From Pseudomonadota bacterium (GTDB lineage Bacteria; Pseudomonadota; Gammaproteobacteria; Acidithiobacillales; Acidithiobacillaceae): DNA of 64,000 bases. Positions 1 through 9,487 of this stretch are shown piece by piece. The notes beneath the pieces were generated by a model that saw only the letters and a list, made by a program, of their open reading frames with translations, did not search any database and was not told the DNA's origin. The stretch spans positions 62,001 to 126,000 of the forward strand of contig JAKARO010000001.1 of NCBI GenBank assembly GCA_021821885.1. Direction: 5' to 3'. Position 1 is the first letter of the stretch. The number at the start of each line of letters is the position of its first letter. The translations under genes were made by a program, and so were the position numbers.

Positions 1-13
1 TTCACGTGAATCA
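1..13. promoter_or_regulatory. parS: parS-like ParB binding site, cut by window edge
   Basis: The palindromic core TTCACGTGAA occupies 1-10 and continues TCA. Twelve of the 13 visible bases match the bacterial parS consensus TGTTTCACGTGAAACA; the first three bases lie outside the window. It sits in the last codons of mnmG. In many bacteria parA and parB lie just beyond mnmG, which here would be off the left edge (inference). Confidence 0.6.
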
Positions 14-1844
14 TCAGCAGCGATACCGCTGCCGGAGTGACCCCCGGGATACGGCTGGCCTGCCCTACCGTAAGAGGCCGCTGGTGGTCAAGGCGCTGGC
101 GGACCTCGGTGGAAAGTCCGGGCAATGCCCCATAATCAACATCGGGGGGAATCGCCACATTTTCCCAGCGCACGCTCCGCTCAACCTCCTCCCGCTGGCG
201 CTGCACATATCCTTCATATTTGCAGTCGGTTTCGAGCTGTTCACAGATTCCGGGATCGGGGTCAATTTCGCTTTCCAATAGACCCGCCAACTGGCTGGAG
301 TCGAGTTCCGGGCGGCGCAGCAGCTCCCATGCCGTACAGTCCCGGCGCAGCGGCTGTCCGGAAAGGGCGGCCAGCCGCCGGGCAGCCTCGCTTCCTGGAT
401 GGATCCGCATTTCCTCCAGCCGCTGCCGTCCTGCGTCAAGGGCGGCAGACTTTTGCTGGAAGTGCTGCCACCGCAGGTCATCCACAAGTCCCAGTTCCCG
501 TCCACGCGGGGTAAGGCGCCGGTCGGCATTGTCCTCGCGCAGCTGGAGACGGTATTCCGCGCGGCTGGTAAACATGCGGTAGGGCTCATCCAGACCGCGG
601 GTCACAAGATCGTCTACCATCACGCCCAGATAGGCCTCGTGCCGGCCTGGCCACCAGGACTGGTCGCCACGCACCTGCAGAGCGGCATTGATTCCAGCCA
701 GCAGGCCCTGTGCGGCGGCCTCCTCATAGCCGGTGGTCCCATTGATTTGCCCGGCGCAAAAAAGTCCCGGAAGAATCTGGCTCTGCAGGGCGGGGGTCAG
801 TGCCCGCGGATCCAGGTAATCGTATTCAATTGCATATCCGGGGCGGAGCAGTACCGCTTCTTCAAGCCCCCGCATGCTGCGGACCAGCGCCTCCTGAACC
901 CGGAACGGCAGACTGGTAGAAATGCCGTTGGGATATACCTCACGGGTATGGAGCCCCTCCGGTTCCAGGAAAATCTGGTGTGACTCCCGGTGGGCGAAAC
1001 GGACGATCTTGTCCTCAATGGAGGGGCAGTACCGCGGCCCCCTGGCTTCGATGTGCCCACCATATAGGGCTGACAGATGGAGATTTTCCTTGATGATCCG
1101 GTGGGTCTCCGCACTCGTATGCGTTATATGGCAGACCCTCTGGGGAAGATCTATGTGGCGGGTGAGAAATGAGAACGCCGGTGCCGGAGCGTCTCCGGGC
1201 TGCTCTTCCAGAACCCCGTAATGGATACTTCTCCCGTCGATTCTCGGCGGGGTCCCCGTTTTCAGCCGTGCGACCGGAAATCCCATGGCACGCAGGCGTT
1301 CTGCGAGGGCATTGGCCGGAGCGTCTCCGGCCCGCCCCGCCGGAAAGCTCTGGTTACCGATGTGAATCCGTCCGGCAAGGAAAGTCCCCGTCGTCAGAAC
1401 GACTGCCTGCGCGGCAATCTCCTGTCCCGTTTCCAGCCGCACCCCGGCAACCCGCCCGTCATGGACCAGAAGATCCCCAACGCTGCCCTGAAACAGGGCC
1501 AGATATGGGAGTTCTTCCAGCATCTGCCGGGTTGCCTCGCGGTATAGCATCCGGTCGGCCTGGACACGGGTGGCGCGAACCGCCGGCCCTTTCCGGGCAT
1601 TCAGGATCCGGAACTGGATTCCGGCACGGTCCGCTGCCCGGGCCATGACGCCACCCAGGGCATCAATTTCCTTGACCAGATGGCCCTTGCCAATACCGCC
1701 AATCGCCGGATTACAGGACATCTGGCCAATAGTATCGAGATTCTGTGTCAGCAACAGGCAGCGCATACCAGACCGTGCCACGGCCGCAGCCGCCTCAATT
1801 CCGGCATGCCCACCGCCCACCACAATGATTTCGGCCCGTTCCAT
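1..1844 (-). CDS. mnmG: tRNA uridine-5-carboxymethylaminomethyl(34) synthesis enzyme MnmG (3' end outside window)
   Basis: FAD-dependent partner of MnmE; together they install the cmnm5 group on U34 of certain tRNAs. Reading leftwards from the ATG at 1844, the protein opens with MERAEII and the dinucleotide-binding GGGHAG at residues 10-15, followed by the family signature [13 protein letters not shown] near residue 45 and, later, [11 protein letters not shown]. About 614 codons are inside the window, against about 630 for the E. coli protein, so only the last few residues are missing. The frame stays open upstream to an ATG at 2042, which would add 66 unusual residues; the 1844 start aligns with the family N-terminus and is preferred, although its ribosome binding site is weak. 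A parS-like sequence lies in the final codons at the window edge. The usual partner mnmE is about 37 kb away on the same strand. Confidence 0.95.
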   Translation of the reverse strand, partial: MERAEIIVVGGGHAGIEAAAAVARSGMRCLLLTQNLDTIGQMSCNPAIGGIGKGHLVKEIDALGGVMARAADRAGIQFRILNARKGPAVRATRVQADRMLYREATRQMLEELPYLALFQGSVGDLLVHDGRVAGVRLETGQEIAAQAVVLTTGTFLAGRIHIGNQSFPAGRAGDAPANALAERLRAMGFPVARLKTGTPPRIDGRSIHYGVLEEQPGDAPAPAFSFLTRHIDLPQRVCHITHTSAETHRIIKENLHLSALYGGHIEARGPRYCPSIEDKIVRFAHRESHQIFLEPEGLHTREVYPNGISTSLPFRVQEALVRSMRGLEEAVLLRPGYAIEYDYLDPRALTPALQSQILPGLFCAGQINGTTGYEEAAAQGLLAGINAALQVRGDQSWWPGRHEAYLGVMVDDLVTRGLDEPYRMFTSRAEYRLQLREDNADRRLTPRGRELGLVDDLRWQHFQQKSAALDAGRQRLEEMRIHPGSEAARRLAALSGQPLRRDCTAWELLRRPELDSSQLAGLLESEIDPDPGICEQLETDCKYEGYVQRQREEVERSVRWENVAIPPDVDYGALPGLSTEVRQRLDHQRPLTVGQASRIPGVTPAAVSLLMIHV

Positions 1845-2426
1845 GGGCAAATTATCCGGGAGCGGACGCCACTGCGCAATGCCCTGATTTCCAGGACAGA
1901 ACAGCTGGGCGATGGTTTCCATACAAAACGGGCTGGTGGGCACAGGATGCAGAGCATGCCGGTCGCAATCCAGGGGATAGCCGATCAGATTTTCCAGCCA
2001 GCCGAAGAACTGCCCGCTACTGCAGAGGGGTAGGGCTGCCATTTTCTCTGGCGATGCGGCAGGTCCAGGTGACAGCCCCCATGTTCCTTAAGGGAGCCCG
2101 CGGCGAAACCTGTTTTTCGTCCGCGTTCCCGGGCTCCCGCCAGGGCCTGGACATCCGGAATTCCAGGCTGCGATTTTGCCGGCCCGTGCACTTCCTCCGC
2201 CGGTAGGCGCCCAAAAGGTGGCACATCTGGCGGGATGGGGACATTCAGTCCTGCAGGGTGAAAACGCCCTGCAGGACCGTCACCAGGATCCCATTTCCGA
2301 AGGGGCCATTGTTCCCGGTTCCAGCACCTGTGAAACGCATCCGGTCTGGACCCGAACGGACTGTAGGCACCCGGGGAGTTTTCTGGCTGGTACACGGACG
2401 CACCTGCCAGGAACAGCAGCAGCCCC
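1845..2426. other. mnmG-moaB gap with no confident gene
   Basis: These 582 bases separate moaB from the preferred mnmG start on the minus strand. A 136-codon minus-strand frame with a GTG start (1985-2395) exists, but its Pro/Gly/Arg-rich product resembles no family I know. A second frame is open from the ATG at 2042 straight into mnmG. The moaB stop is followed on the minus strand by a leucine-rich frame (LLLFLAG) that looks like a signal peptide but has no start codon. I see no tRNA, riboswitch or strong terminator. The stretch may hold a small fast-evolving gene, an mnmG extension, or decayed sequence. Confidence 0.4.
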
Positions 2427-2960
2427 TCAGGGGTCGTGACGGATACGTGGAAGCAGTTCTGCCAGATTGCAGGGCCGGTGTCTCATATCCAGCTGGGGAA
2501 TGATGATCTGTTCCAGACCTAGGCGTACTGCCCCAGTAGAACCGGGCAACAGGAAAACTATGGTTCCCGAACAGATCGCGGCATCTGCCCTGGACTGGAT
2601 CGTGCTTGTACCAATTTCGGCGTAGGACAGGCTGCGGAAGAGTTCGCCAAAACCCGGGATGGGCCGGGTCACAAGGGGAGCCATTGCCTCCGGACTGACA
2701 TCCCGGCCGGTCAGTCCTGTTCCTCCGGTCACCACAATCACGTCTACCCGGACATCATTGATCCACTGCTGCATCTGCGCGCGCAGCCGCTCCCGGGCAT
2801 CAGGGAGAATTATCCTGTCGACAACATCGTGACCGGCTTCCAGCAGCAGCAGCCGGGCCAGATCTCCTGACCGGTCGGTTTGCGGGGTACGGGTATCGGA
2901 CGCTGTAAGAATGGCAACACCAAGGGCCCGAAATTCCGGAGCCGGCTTTTCTTCAGACAT
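2427..2960 (-). CDS. moaB: molybdenum cofactor biosynthesis protein B (MoaB/Mog family)
   Basis: A MoaB/MogA-family molybdopterin-binding protein acting around adenylylation of molybdopterin in the cytoplasm. The characteristic [16 protein letters not shown] block lies near residue 80, followed by PGFGELFR and GTSTIQSRA, the pattern usual for MoaB rather than MogA. At 177 residues it matches E. coli MoaB (about 170). An ATG at 2972 is also in frame, but GGAG sits six bases before the ATG at 2960, so 2960 is preferred. It follows ntrX on the same strand after a gap of about 50 nt and may be its last operon member. No other Mo-cofactor gene is in the window. Confidence 0.88.
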   Translation of the reverse strand: MSEEKPAPEFRALGVAILTASDTRTPQTDRSGDLARLLLLEAGHDVVDRIILPDARERLRAQMQQWINDVRVDVIVVTGGTGLTGRDVSPEAMAPLVTRPIPGFGELFRSLSYAEIGTSTIQSRADAAICSGTIVFLLPGSTGAVRLGLEQIIIPQLDMRHRPCNLAELLPRIRHDP

Positions 2961-3007
2961 GGGTGACTCCATAGCCGGGGAATCTGCAGGCTCCGGGCAG
3001 GACCATT

Positions 3008-4411
3008 TCAGCTGTACTCCACATCATCACCTGCCCGGCGCTCACTGCGCAGGGCAATATTCAGACTCTTGAGCTTGCGGTAGAGATGGGTACGTTCAAG
3101 ACCGGCGACCTCCGCAGTACGGGCAATGTTCCAGTCGTTTCTGGCCAGGTGGTACTCAAGAAACGCCCTCTCAAAGCGCTCCCTGGCCCTTTTTAGGGTA
3201 CCCCCGAAATCTTCTCCCGTTACCGGCCCCGGAGGAGCAAGGCGCTGGTTCAGGCCCAGGACCCCCTCAATTTCTTCAGCCGTTACCTCAGGCCCCTCTT
3301 CGAGAATCAGCAGGCGTTCCACCAGGTTCTGCAGTTCCCGGATGTTGCCCGGCCAGGGATAGTGGCGCAGCACCTCGAGAGCCTCCGGCTGGAAGAGACG
3401 CCGCGGGAGGCCATCCCGCCGGCCGTAAAAGGCCATGAACTCCTCAACCAGTACGGGAATATCGCTGCTCCGGTGGGATAGCGTGGGTACCCGCAGCGGC
3501 AGGGCATTGAGCCGGTAAAACAGGTCCTGGCGGAACTGGCCCCCAGCAACGGCCTGCTGAAGATCCTGTGCGCTCCCGGCTATCACGCGGACATCTACAG
3601 GAACCGGCACAGCGCCGCCCACCCGCATGATACGCCGTTCCTGCAGGGCAGAAACGAGACGGGCCTGGCTCTCCAGGTCCATGTCCCCAATTTCGTCGAT
3701 AAACAGCGTGCCACCATGCGCCATTTCCAGGCGGCCGCGCAGTATGCTGCCGCCTCCCTGCTCTGCCCCAAAAAGTTCGATGGCCACGTTGGGCCGCGCA
3801 ATGGCAGCCGCGCGCAAGTCCACAAACGGACCGGCAGAACGGCGGCTCTGGCTGTGCAGATAGCGTGCCGCCACTTCCTTCCCGGTCCCAGGTTCCCCCA
3901 GCAGAAGCACCCAGGAATCCACGCTTGCAATACGGCCCAGCTGCTCCCGGAACTGCCGGATCGCAGGGCTCTCCCCACTGGGGCGCTCCACGAGACCCGC
4001 CTGTTCCCGAAGCTGCCGGTTCTCGCGCTGCAGGCGGCTGGCTTCCAGTGCATGGGCCACGGTAAGCAGTGTTTTGTCCAGGGACAGTGGCTTCTCAATA
4101 AAATCGTAGGCACCCAGCTTGGTAGCCTGTACTGCCGTTTCAATGGTCCCATGGCCAGACATCATGACGACAGGCTGCTCCAGGCCATGGCCGGTGAGGC
4201 GGCGGAGGAACGAAAGTCCGTCCTCGCCAGGCATCCAGATATCTAGCAGCAGGAGATCGAAAGCCGTCTCCCGCATCATCACCTCCGCTACTTCGGTACT
4301 GGCAGCGCTCTGTACCCGGTATCCCTCATCTGCCAGAATTTCGGCAAGGGTTGTACAGATGTCCGGCTCATCGTCTACCACCAGGATCTTCAAGCCCAAC
4401 GGTTCCATCAC
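3008..4411 (-). CDS. ntrX: NtrX-like response regulator lacking the GAFTGA loop
   Basis: Two-component regulator of the NtrC/NtrX class, 467 residues. A receiver domain (about 5-120) carries the acidic pair D13/D14, the probable phospho-acceptor D57 in LLLLDIWMP, and K107. An AAA+ domain follows, with Walker A GEPGTGKE at 172-179 and Walker [12 protein letters not shown] near 233-243; the C-terminus is a Fis-type helix-turn-helix ending in [14 protein letters not shown]. Where sigma-54 activators carry GAFTGA, the sequence reads [12 protein letters not shown] (about 212-223), so contact with sigma-54 is doubtful; the protein may act as a DNA-binding regulator with another sigma factor (inference). 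Its start overlaps the ntrY stop by four bases (ATGA), so the two are translationally coupled. Confidence 0.9.
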   Translation of the reverse strand: MMEPLGLKILVVDDEPDICTTLAEILADEGYRVQSAASTEVAEVMMRETAFDLLLLDIWMPGEDGLSFLRRLTGHGLEQPVVMMSGHGTIETAVQATKLGAYDFIEKPLSLDKTLLTVAHALEASRLQRENRQLREQAGLVERPSGESPAIRQFREQLGRIASVDSWVLLLGEPGTGKEVAARYLHSQSRRSAGPFVDLRAAAIARPNVAIELFGAEQGGGSILRGRLEMAHGGTLFIDEIGDMDLESQARLVSALQERRIMRVGGAVPVPVDVRVIAGSAQDLQQAVAGGQFRQDLFYRLNALPLRVPTLSHRSSDIPVLVEEFMAFYGRRDGLPRRLFQPEALEVLRHYPWPGNIRELQNLVERLLILEEGPEVTAEEIEGVLGLNQRLAPPGPVTGEDFGGTLKRARERFERAFLEYHLARNDWNIARTAEVAGLERTHLYRKLKSLNIALRSERRAGDDVEYS

Positions 4412-6666
4412 CGTCCCTCCGATTCAGCCCCGGGCAGGGGAAAACGCATCAGGATCCGGGCACCCCTCCCGGGCCCCTGGTTGCCGGCAACGATTTCGCC
4501 TCCATGTTCTTCCACGATGCGCCGCACAATCGCGAGGCCAAGTCCGGATCCCCGGGGCTTGCTGGTCACATAGGGCTCAAAAACCCGGCTGAGCATCTCT
4601 GGCGGAAATCCAGGACCATCGTCCGCCACGGACCATTCTAGCATTGCCGTCCCACTGTCCTGCGTCAAGCCGGTCGTGATAACCACATGATGCTGGACCT
4701 TTCCGTCTGCCGTCTGGTGCAGGGCATCCAGTGCATTGCGCAGAAGATTGTTCAGAATCTGGCGGAGCCGGTTGGCATCCGCGCGCAGCAGCGGAAGGTC
4801 CGGCTGCAGCCGGCAGACGATTTCCACATTTCCTCCCTGTCCCTGGTACAGCTCCGTCACATCCTGGACCAGCGCATTGAGATCAAGAGGATGGAGTTCC
4901 AGCACCGGATTGCGCGCATATTCAGAAAAGGCGTCCACGAGCACTCTCAGGGCATCTACCTGATTGATGATGGTCTGGGTCGCCCGGTCGAGAGCCTCTC
5001 CTTCCCCTCCCAGCCGGTCGAGGTATTTGCGCCGGAGCCGCTCGGCGGATAGCTGGATGGGCGTCAGTGGATTCTTGATCTCATGGGCGAGGCGGCGCGC
5101 CACCTCACCCCAGGCAGCACTGCGCTGGGCGGCCACAAGGGGGGTGATATCGTCAAAAACCAGGACGAACCCCCGCCCTCCGTTTTCCTCGACAAACGGG
5201 GCCCCATGCAGGATGAGGGTCTGGACACCCTCTCCGCGTTCCAGCTGCAGCTCTTTCTGCATCTCCTGCCGGGGCTGCTGTACCCAGTCCCGCACCTGGC
5301 GCCAAAAAGGTTCAAGCCTTGCATCCGCAACCCTGGCATCAAAAACCTCTCCCGCATCCTCACCAAGACGGAGAATCAGTCTGGCAGCCGAGTTGACTTC
5401 TGTCATCTGTCCGTCTGCATCAAAAATCAGGATACCGCTGGAAATCTGTGCCAGGATGGTTTCGAGGTAGAGGCGCCTCTGCTCGGCCTCCTCCTGGGCG
5501 GCCGCTGCCAGGGATTTTGCCCTTGCCAGCTGGCGGGTCATGTTATTGAAGGAATGGAGCAGGACACCCAGTTCGTCGTGGCTGGCCACTGTCTGCAGGG
5601 GGATAAACTCCCCTCGCGCCACGGCCTGGGTACCGGCTGCCAGCCGGGCAATAGGCGCGGTCAGTCGACGGGCGAGCAGCAAACCCATCCAGACCGCAGA
5701 GAGAACGGTCAGCAGCAGGGCCACTGCCAGGCTCAGCTGAAAGGCCGTTTTCATTGGTTCCCTCAGCAGCGTAAGCTGCTTGTAGCGGGTATACGCTACC
5801 TGTACCGCCTGGGCGGCGCGGCTAAACTGCTCCGGCACCAGCTGTTCCACGTACAGAATACGGTTACTGGCACCCAGCGACGGCGACAAGACCGGGACCA
5901 GAACCCGGACCACCATCCGCCCTCCCGGACGGGTAAACACCTTTACGCTCGGCCGGCTTCCCGCCATCCCGAGGATCTGACGCCTGGGCAGATGCGGGAC
6001 CAGTTCCAGACTGTCGCTGCTCGTTGCGATAATGCGGTTGGAGGCTGAAAAGAGGGTAACGCTGCTCAGGTGGAACTGGTCCCGCATCTGTATGACCGTC
6101 AGTACCGCACTGCTGTCGCTGGCACCCACCAGGTCCTGGGCAATACTTTCCGCCGACAGCAGCGTGGAACTGCGGTACCGGTCAATCCCTGTCCTCGCCA
6201 CATCCAGCGCCTGGTCCAGGGCTCCCTGCACCGCGCTGCTAAACCATGAATCGATTCCCTGGTTGAGGTATCTCCACGAGAACGCAAAAACCACAGAGGC
6301 AGGGATCAGGCTCAGGACCGTGATAATCACCACGAGGCGGGTGGCCAGCTGGCTGCCCACTTCTCCACGGCGCAGACGGAGCACCAGACCCGCCACAGAG
6401 AGCAGCACCAGGGCCAGGAGCCCCAGAACAATGCCGGCCGACGCCAGAAGCATGGGCACAAAAAAGTGGCTCGTGGGCCCACTGGAACTACTGAAGAAAG
6501 TAAAAACAAGAAAGGCCAGCACCGCCAGTACCAGGACCACGGCCCACCAGCGGGGCACAAGGCGGTGCGGATATCTTTCATCCCCGGAACGCAGACTTCT
6601 GAGCCAGTACCGCACCGGTGAACGGCCTGGCGGGCGTTCCGCCGGTTTTCCCTGTTCAGTTTCCAT
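4408..6666 (-). CDS. ntrY: NtrY-like membrane sensor histidine kinase
   Basis: Cognate kinase for the adjacent NtrX, 752 residues. Hydrophobic segments at about 41-58, 68-95 and 110-130 are followed by a roughly 170-residue extracytoplasmic region, a fourth membrane helix (about 309-331), a HAMP linker (about 330-383), a PAS-like domain (about 400-510), a HisKA domain with the phospho-acceptor in RRLAHEIKNPLTP (H528) and a C-terminal ATPase domain containing DDGPGF and GSGLGLAIV. This order is standard for NtrY. Its ATG shares one base with the rsmB stop (TAATG), placing it in the def-fmt-rsmB-ntrY-ntrX chain. The signal sensed cannot be told from the sequence. Confidence 0.93.
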   Translation of the reverse strand: METEQGKPAERPPGRSPVRYWLRSLRSGDERYPHRLVPRWWAVVLVLAVLAFLVFTFFSSSSGPTSHFFVPMLLASAGIVLGLLALVLLSVAGLVLRLRRGEVGSQLATRLVVIITVLSLIPASVVFAFSWRYLNQGIDSWFSSAVQGALDQALDVARTGIDRYRSSTLLSAESIAQDLVGASDSSAVLTVIQMRDQFHLSSVTLFSASNRIIATSSDSLELVPHLPRRQILGMAGSRPSVKVFTRPGGRMVVRVLVPVLSPSLGASNRILYVEQLVPEQFSRAAQAVQVAYTRYKQLTLLREPMKTAFQLSLAVALLLTVLSAVWMGLLLARRLTAPIARLAAGTQAVARGEFIPLQTVASHDELGVLLHSFNNMTRQLARAKSLAAAAQEEAEQRRLYLETILAQISSGILIFDADGQMTEVNSAARLILRLGEDAGEVFDARVADARLEPFWRQVRDWVQQPRQEMQKELQLERGEGVQTLILHGAPFVEENGGRGFVLVFDDITPLVAAQRSAAWGEVARRLAHEIKNPLTPIQLSAERLRRKYLDRLGGEGEALDRATQTIINQVDALRVLVDAFSEYARNPVLELHPLDLNALVQDVTELYQGQGGNVEIVCRLQPDLPLLRADANRLRQILNNLLRNALDALHQTADGKVQHHVVITTGLTQDSGTAMLEWSVADDGPGFPPEMLSRVFEPYVTSKPRGSGLGLAIVRRIVEEHGGEIVAGNQGPGRGARILMRFPLPGAESEGR

Positions 6667-7949
6667 TATGTTTCACATGAAACATCAGGGGACAGATACG
6701 GTTCCGCAGACATTTTCTTCAGCAGGGCGTAAAAAAACCCGTCCATTCCTTCTTTCCCGGGAAACCTCTGGCCACAGCGCAGATCCTCTGCCATGCGGGC
6801 ATCCGGATGCCGCTCCAGAAAGGCTCCGATCTGGCGGACATTTTCCTCCGGAAGCACCGAGCAGGTACAGTACAGAAGGCGGCCGCCCGGACGAAGCAGT
6901 GGCCACACCCCCTCCAGCAGCTTCTGCTGTTCCGCGGTGGCGGCCAAAAGATCCCCCTCTGCGCGCCGGAGCAGAATGTCCGGATGACGGCGGATGACCC
7001 CGGTAGCCGTACAGGGGGCATCCAGGAGAATGCCATCAAAAGGACGCCCGTCCCACCAGCTTCCAGTCTGCGCTGCATCAGCAGCATGACATTCCGCCTC
7101 CAGCCCAAGACGGGTGAGGGACTCCTGGACCCGCCGGAGACGCTCTGGCGAACGGTCCAGGGCCACAACATGGCCAGCCCCCAGGGCGAGCAGGTGCGCT
7201 GTTTTTCCTCCAGGGGCGGCACACGCATCAAGAATGCGCTCGTTTTTTCCTGGGGCCAGAATTTCGGCAGCGAACTGCGCCGCACCGTCCTGGACTGCAA
7301 CCCAGCCCTCCTTCCATCCAGGCAGATCCTGCACCGGCAGGCTCTTTTCCAGCCTCAGGGCATGGGGGAGAGACGGATGGGTACCAGATACAATACCGCG
7401 CGCCTCCAAAAGGCGGGCATACGTGGGAACATCCACAAGACGCGGATTCGTTCGCAGCCAGAGTGGAGGTTCGGTCAGGTTGGCACGGACGATTTCCTCC
7501 CAGCACTCCGGATAATCCTTCTGCAGCCGCCCGAGAAGCCAGGCCGGATGTCCGCGGCCGGAATCCTGCAGCGCCCTGTCCAGGGCCTCACGTTCCCGGA
7601 GATACCTGCGGAGCACCGCGTTAATCACCCGGCTGGCCCAAGGCTTCCCCACAGCCCGGCATGATTCTACCCAGTCGTTGACGATGGCATGCTCAGGGCG
7701 GCGCCCATGCCGCAGCTCACAGAGCGCCAGCACCAGCAGGGCGGACAGGTCGGCATCGGCAGATGTCCATGGCCTGCGCAGCAGGATCGCTGCAAGATCC
7801 CGCAGCAGCAGGACCTCCCGCAGCGCCGTACTGAGCAGCCACTGCAGGGCGGCGCGATGGCTGCCTTCCAGGCCGGCAGAGGCCAGCTGAGGCTCCAGCT
7901 TTCCCCCCTTCAGAAGTACGGGATAGGCAGCGATGGCGGCGACGCGCAT
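6666..7949 (-). CDS. rsmB: 16S rRNA (cytosine(967)-C(5))-methyltransferase RsmB
   Basis: SAM-dependent m5C967 methyltransferase of 16S rRNA (Fmu/Sun), about 427 residues against 429 in E. coli. The N-terminal half is NusB-like; the catalytic half contains LDACAAPGGKT (SAM binding), LLDAPCTATGVIRRHPD with its catalytic cysteine, and CTCSVLPEEN with the second cysteine. The frame extends upstream to 8453 but that part overlaps fmt in another frame and is spurious. The ATG at 7949 starts MRVAAIAAYPV, which aligns with the family; a TTG at 7979 overlapping the fmt stop (TTGA) is an alternative that would couple it to fmt. The last codons contain a near-perfect parS. Confidence 0.94.
   Translation of the reverse strand: MRVAAIAAYPVLLKGGKLEPQLASAGLEGSHRAALQWLLSTALREVLLLRDLAAILLRRPWTSADADLSALLVLALCELRHGRRPEHAIVNDWVESCRAVGKPWASRVINAVLRRYLREREALDRALQDSGRGHPAWLLGRLQKDYPECWEEIVRANLTEPPLWLRTNPRLVDVPTYARLLEARGIVSGTHPSLPHALRLEKSLPVQDLPGWKEGWVAVQDGAAQFAAEILAPGKNERILDACAAPGGKTAHLLALGAGHVVALDRSPERLRRVQESLTRLGLEAECHAADAAQTGSWWDGRPFDGILLDAPCTATGVIRRHPDILLRRAEGDLLAATAEQQKLLEGVWPLLRPGGRLLYCTCSVLPEENVRQIGAFLERHPDARMAEDLRCGQRFPGKEGMDGFFYALLKKMSAEPYLSPDVSCET
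6669..6684. promoter_or_regulatory. parS: parS-like ParB binding site inside the end of rsmB
   Basis: TGTTTCACATGAAACA matches 15 of 16 bases of the parS consensus (A for G at position 9). It spans the last rsmB codons (for V-S-C-E-T) and ends two bases before the rsmB/ntrY TAATG junction. A 15/16 match to a 16-base palindrome is very unlikely by chance in 64 kb, and it lies about 14.5 kb from dnaA, where parS sites are expected. Confidence 0.8.
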
Positions 7950-7975
7950 GGCCGTGGCGCCCTGGAGTTTCCGGG

Positions 7976-8911
7976 TCAACCGAACTTCTCTCCGGCTACA
8001 GGCCGGTAACCACGCAGAAAGTCGGACCCGGTGATTTTTGCCTTCCCGGCAGGCTGCACCAGGAGAAGGGCCAGACTGCCTTCTCCGCAGGCGACTACAG
8101 GACCTTCGGGGTCCAGCGCCATCAGGGTCCCCGGTTCTCCGGACCTGCGGTCCACCCTGGCTTCCCAGATCCGCAGCGGCTGCTCCCGAAACCGCGTATG
8201 CGCTACCGGATAGGGATTGTAGGCCCGAATCAGGCGGCCACACCGTTCGGCCGGCTGCCTCCAGTCCAGAAGTGCCTCTTCCTTGCGCAGTTTTGTGGCA
8301 TAGGTGACCAGCGCGGGCCCCTGGGGTTCCGGCACCAGAACACCCTGCCAGAGCCGGTCCAGGGCTTCCCGCAGCGTTTCCGCGCCCAGCCCGGCCAGCC
8401 GGCCGTGAAGGGAGCCGCCTGTATCGTCCGGCAGAATGGGGGTCCTGCGACACCAGAGAACCGGCCCGGAATCCAGCCCGGCTTCCATCTGCATAATGCA
8501 GATGCCCGTCTCTGCATCGCCGGCTGCCAGTGCCCGGACAATGGGCGCCGCGCCTCGCCAGGCAGGCAGGAGGCTTGCATGGACGTTAATTGCGCCCAGG
8601 CGGGGAACATCCAGCAGGGCCTGCGGGAGAATCTGGCCGTAAGCCACCACTACCAGCAGGTCCGGACAAAGGTCACGGAGCCAGGCAAGCGTCTGCGGGT
8701 TCCGGGCCGACTGGGGCTGCAGGACCGGAATCTGTGCCGACTCCGCCAGCTGTTTGACCGGGCTGGTCTGGAGCCTGCGCCCGCGGCCCGCCGGCCGGTC
8801 CGGCTGCGTGATGACGCCAGCCACCACTTCCGGTCCCTCCAGCAGCCGTTCGAGAACGACCCGGGCAAAATCGGGAGTTCCGGCAAAAACGATGCGCCGG
8901 GTATCAGCCAT
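7976..8911 (-). CDS. fmt: methionyl-tRNA formyltransferase
   Basis: Formylates initiator Met-tRNA using 10-formyl-THF. 311 residues, normal for Fmt (315 in E. coli). The catalytic formyltransferase triad is visible: N109 and H111 in [14 protein letters not shown] and D147 in EAGLDSGP. The folate-site region [10 protein letters not shown] is near residue 35, and a C-terminal OB-like tRNA-binding region follows. The ATG at 8911 overlaps the def stop by eight bases, giving the common def-fmt-rsmB order on one transcript. Confidence 0.97.
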   Translation of the reverse strand: MADTRRIVFAGTPDFARVVLERLLEGPEVVAGVITQPDRPAGRGRRLQTSPVKQLAESAQIPVLQPQSARNPQTLAWLRDLCPDLLVVVAYGQILPQALLDVPRLGAINVHASLLPAWRGAAPIVRALAAGDAETGICIMQMEAGLDSGPVLWCRRTPILPDDTGGSLHGRLAGLGAETLREALDRLWQGVLVPEPQGPALVTYATKLRKEEALLDWRQPAERCGRLIRAYNPYPVAHTRFREQPLRIWEARVDRRSGEPGTLMALDPEGPVVACGEGSLALLLVQPAGKAKITGSDFLRGYRPVAGEKFG

Positions 8912-9407
8912 GATGCCGAAGCCGCTTTTCCGCTTTCCTCCGGATTACGTTCTGCCGGAGCCGGGAAAGATGGTCCACGAAAAGTGTGCCGTTAAGATGG
9001 TCAATTTCATGCTGCAGGCAGACAGCCAGCAGCCCGTCTGCCTCAATCTCGAGAGGCCGGCCATCCAGACCGAGGGCCCGAACCGTGACCTTTTCCGCCC
9101 TTCGCACGGTTTCCAGTACCCCGGGTACGGAAAGACACCCCTCTTTCATCTCCTCCTCACCGCTGCGGACGATGATTTCTGGATTTATCAGGGTAAGCAG
9201 CTCATTCCGGGCATCAGAAACATCCACTACGACCAGGCGCTGGCCAGCAGCTACCTGTGGGGCAGCCAGACCGATGCCTGGCGCATCGTACATGGTCTCT
9301 GCCATATCATCCGCCAGGCGCAGGGTTTCCCGGTCGACCCTGGCGACCGGAACTGCCATGTCCTTGAGCCGGAGATCAGGATATTCGAGGATTTTGAGCA
9401 AAGCCAT
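8904..9407 (-). CDS. def: peptide deformylase
   Basis: Metal-dependent removal of the N-formyl group from nascent proteins. 167 residues, as in E. coli. All three conserved motifs are present: GIGLAAPQV (44-52), EGCLSVP with metal ligand C91, and QHEIDHLNG with ligands H133 and H137 and catalytic E134. It is the first gene of the def-fmt-rsmB-ntrY-ntrX run and diverges from the LysM gene, leaving about 75 bp for both promoters. Confidence 0.97.
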   Translation of the reverse strand: MALLKILEYPDLRLKDMAVPVARVDRETLRLADDMAETMYDAPGIGLAAPQVAAGQRLVVVDVSDARNELLTLINPEIIVRSGEEEMKEGCLSVPGVLETVRRAEKVTVRALGLDGRPLEIEADGLLAVCLQHEIDHLNGTLFVDHLSRLRQNVIRRKAEKRLRHHG

Positions 9408-9487
9408 GATGGCACCGTTACGGATTCTCGCAAAAATCCTATCTTGGACTAATACTATGGTCGGCGGAAGTCTACAGGAGAATGCTC

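Noticed and set aside
7950-8453. Upstream extension of rsmB
   Set aside because: It overlaps fmt in a different frame, is rich in Gly/Arg/Pro, and the family starts at about 7949.
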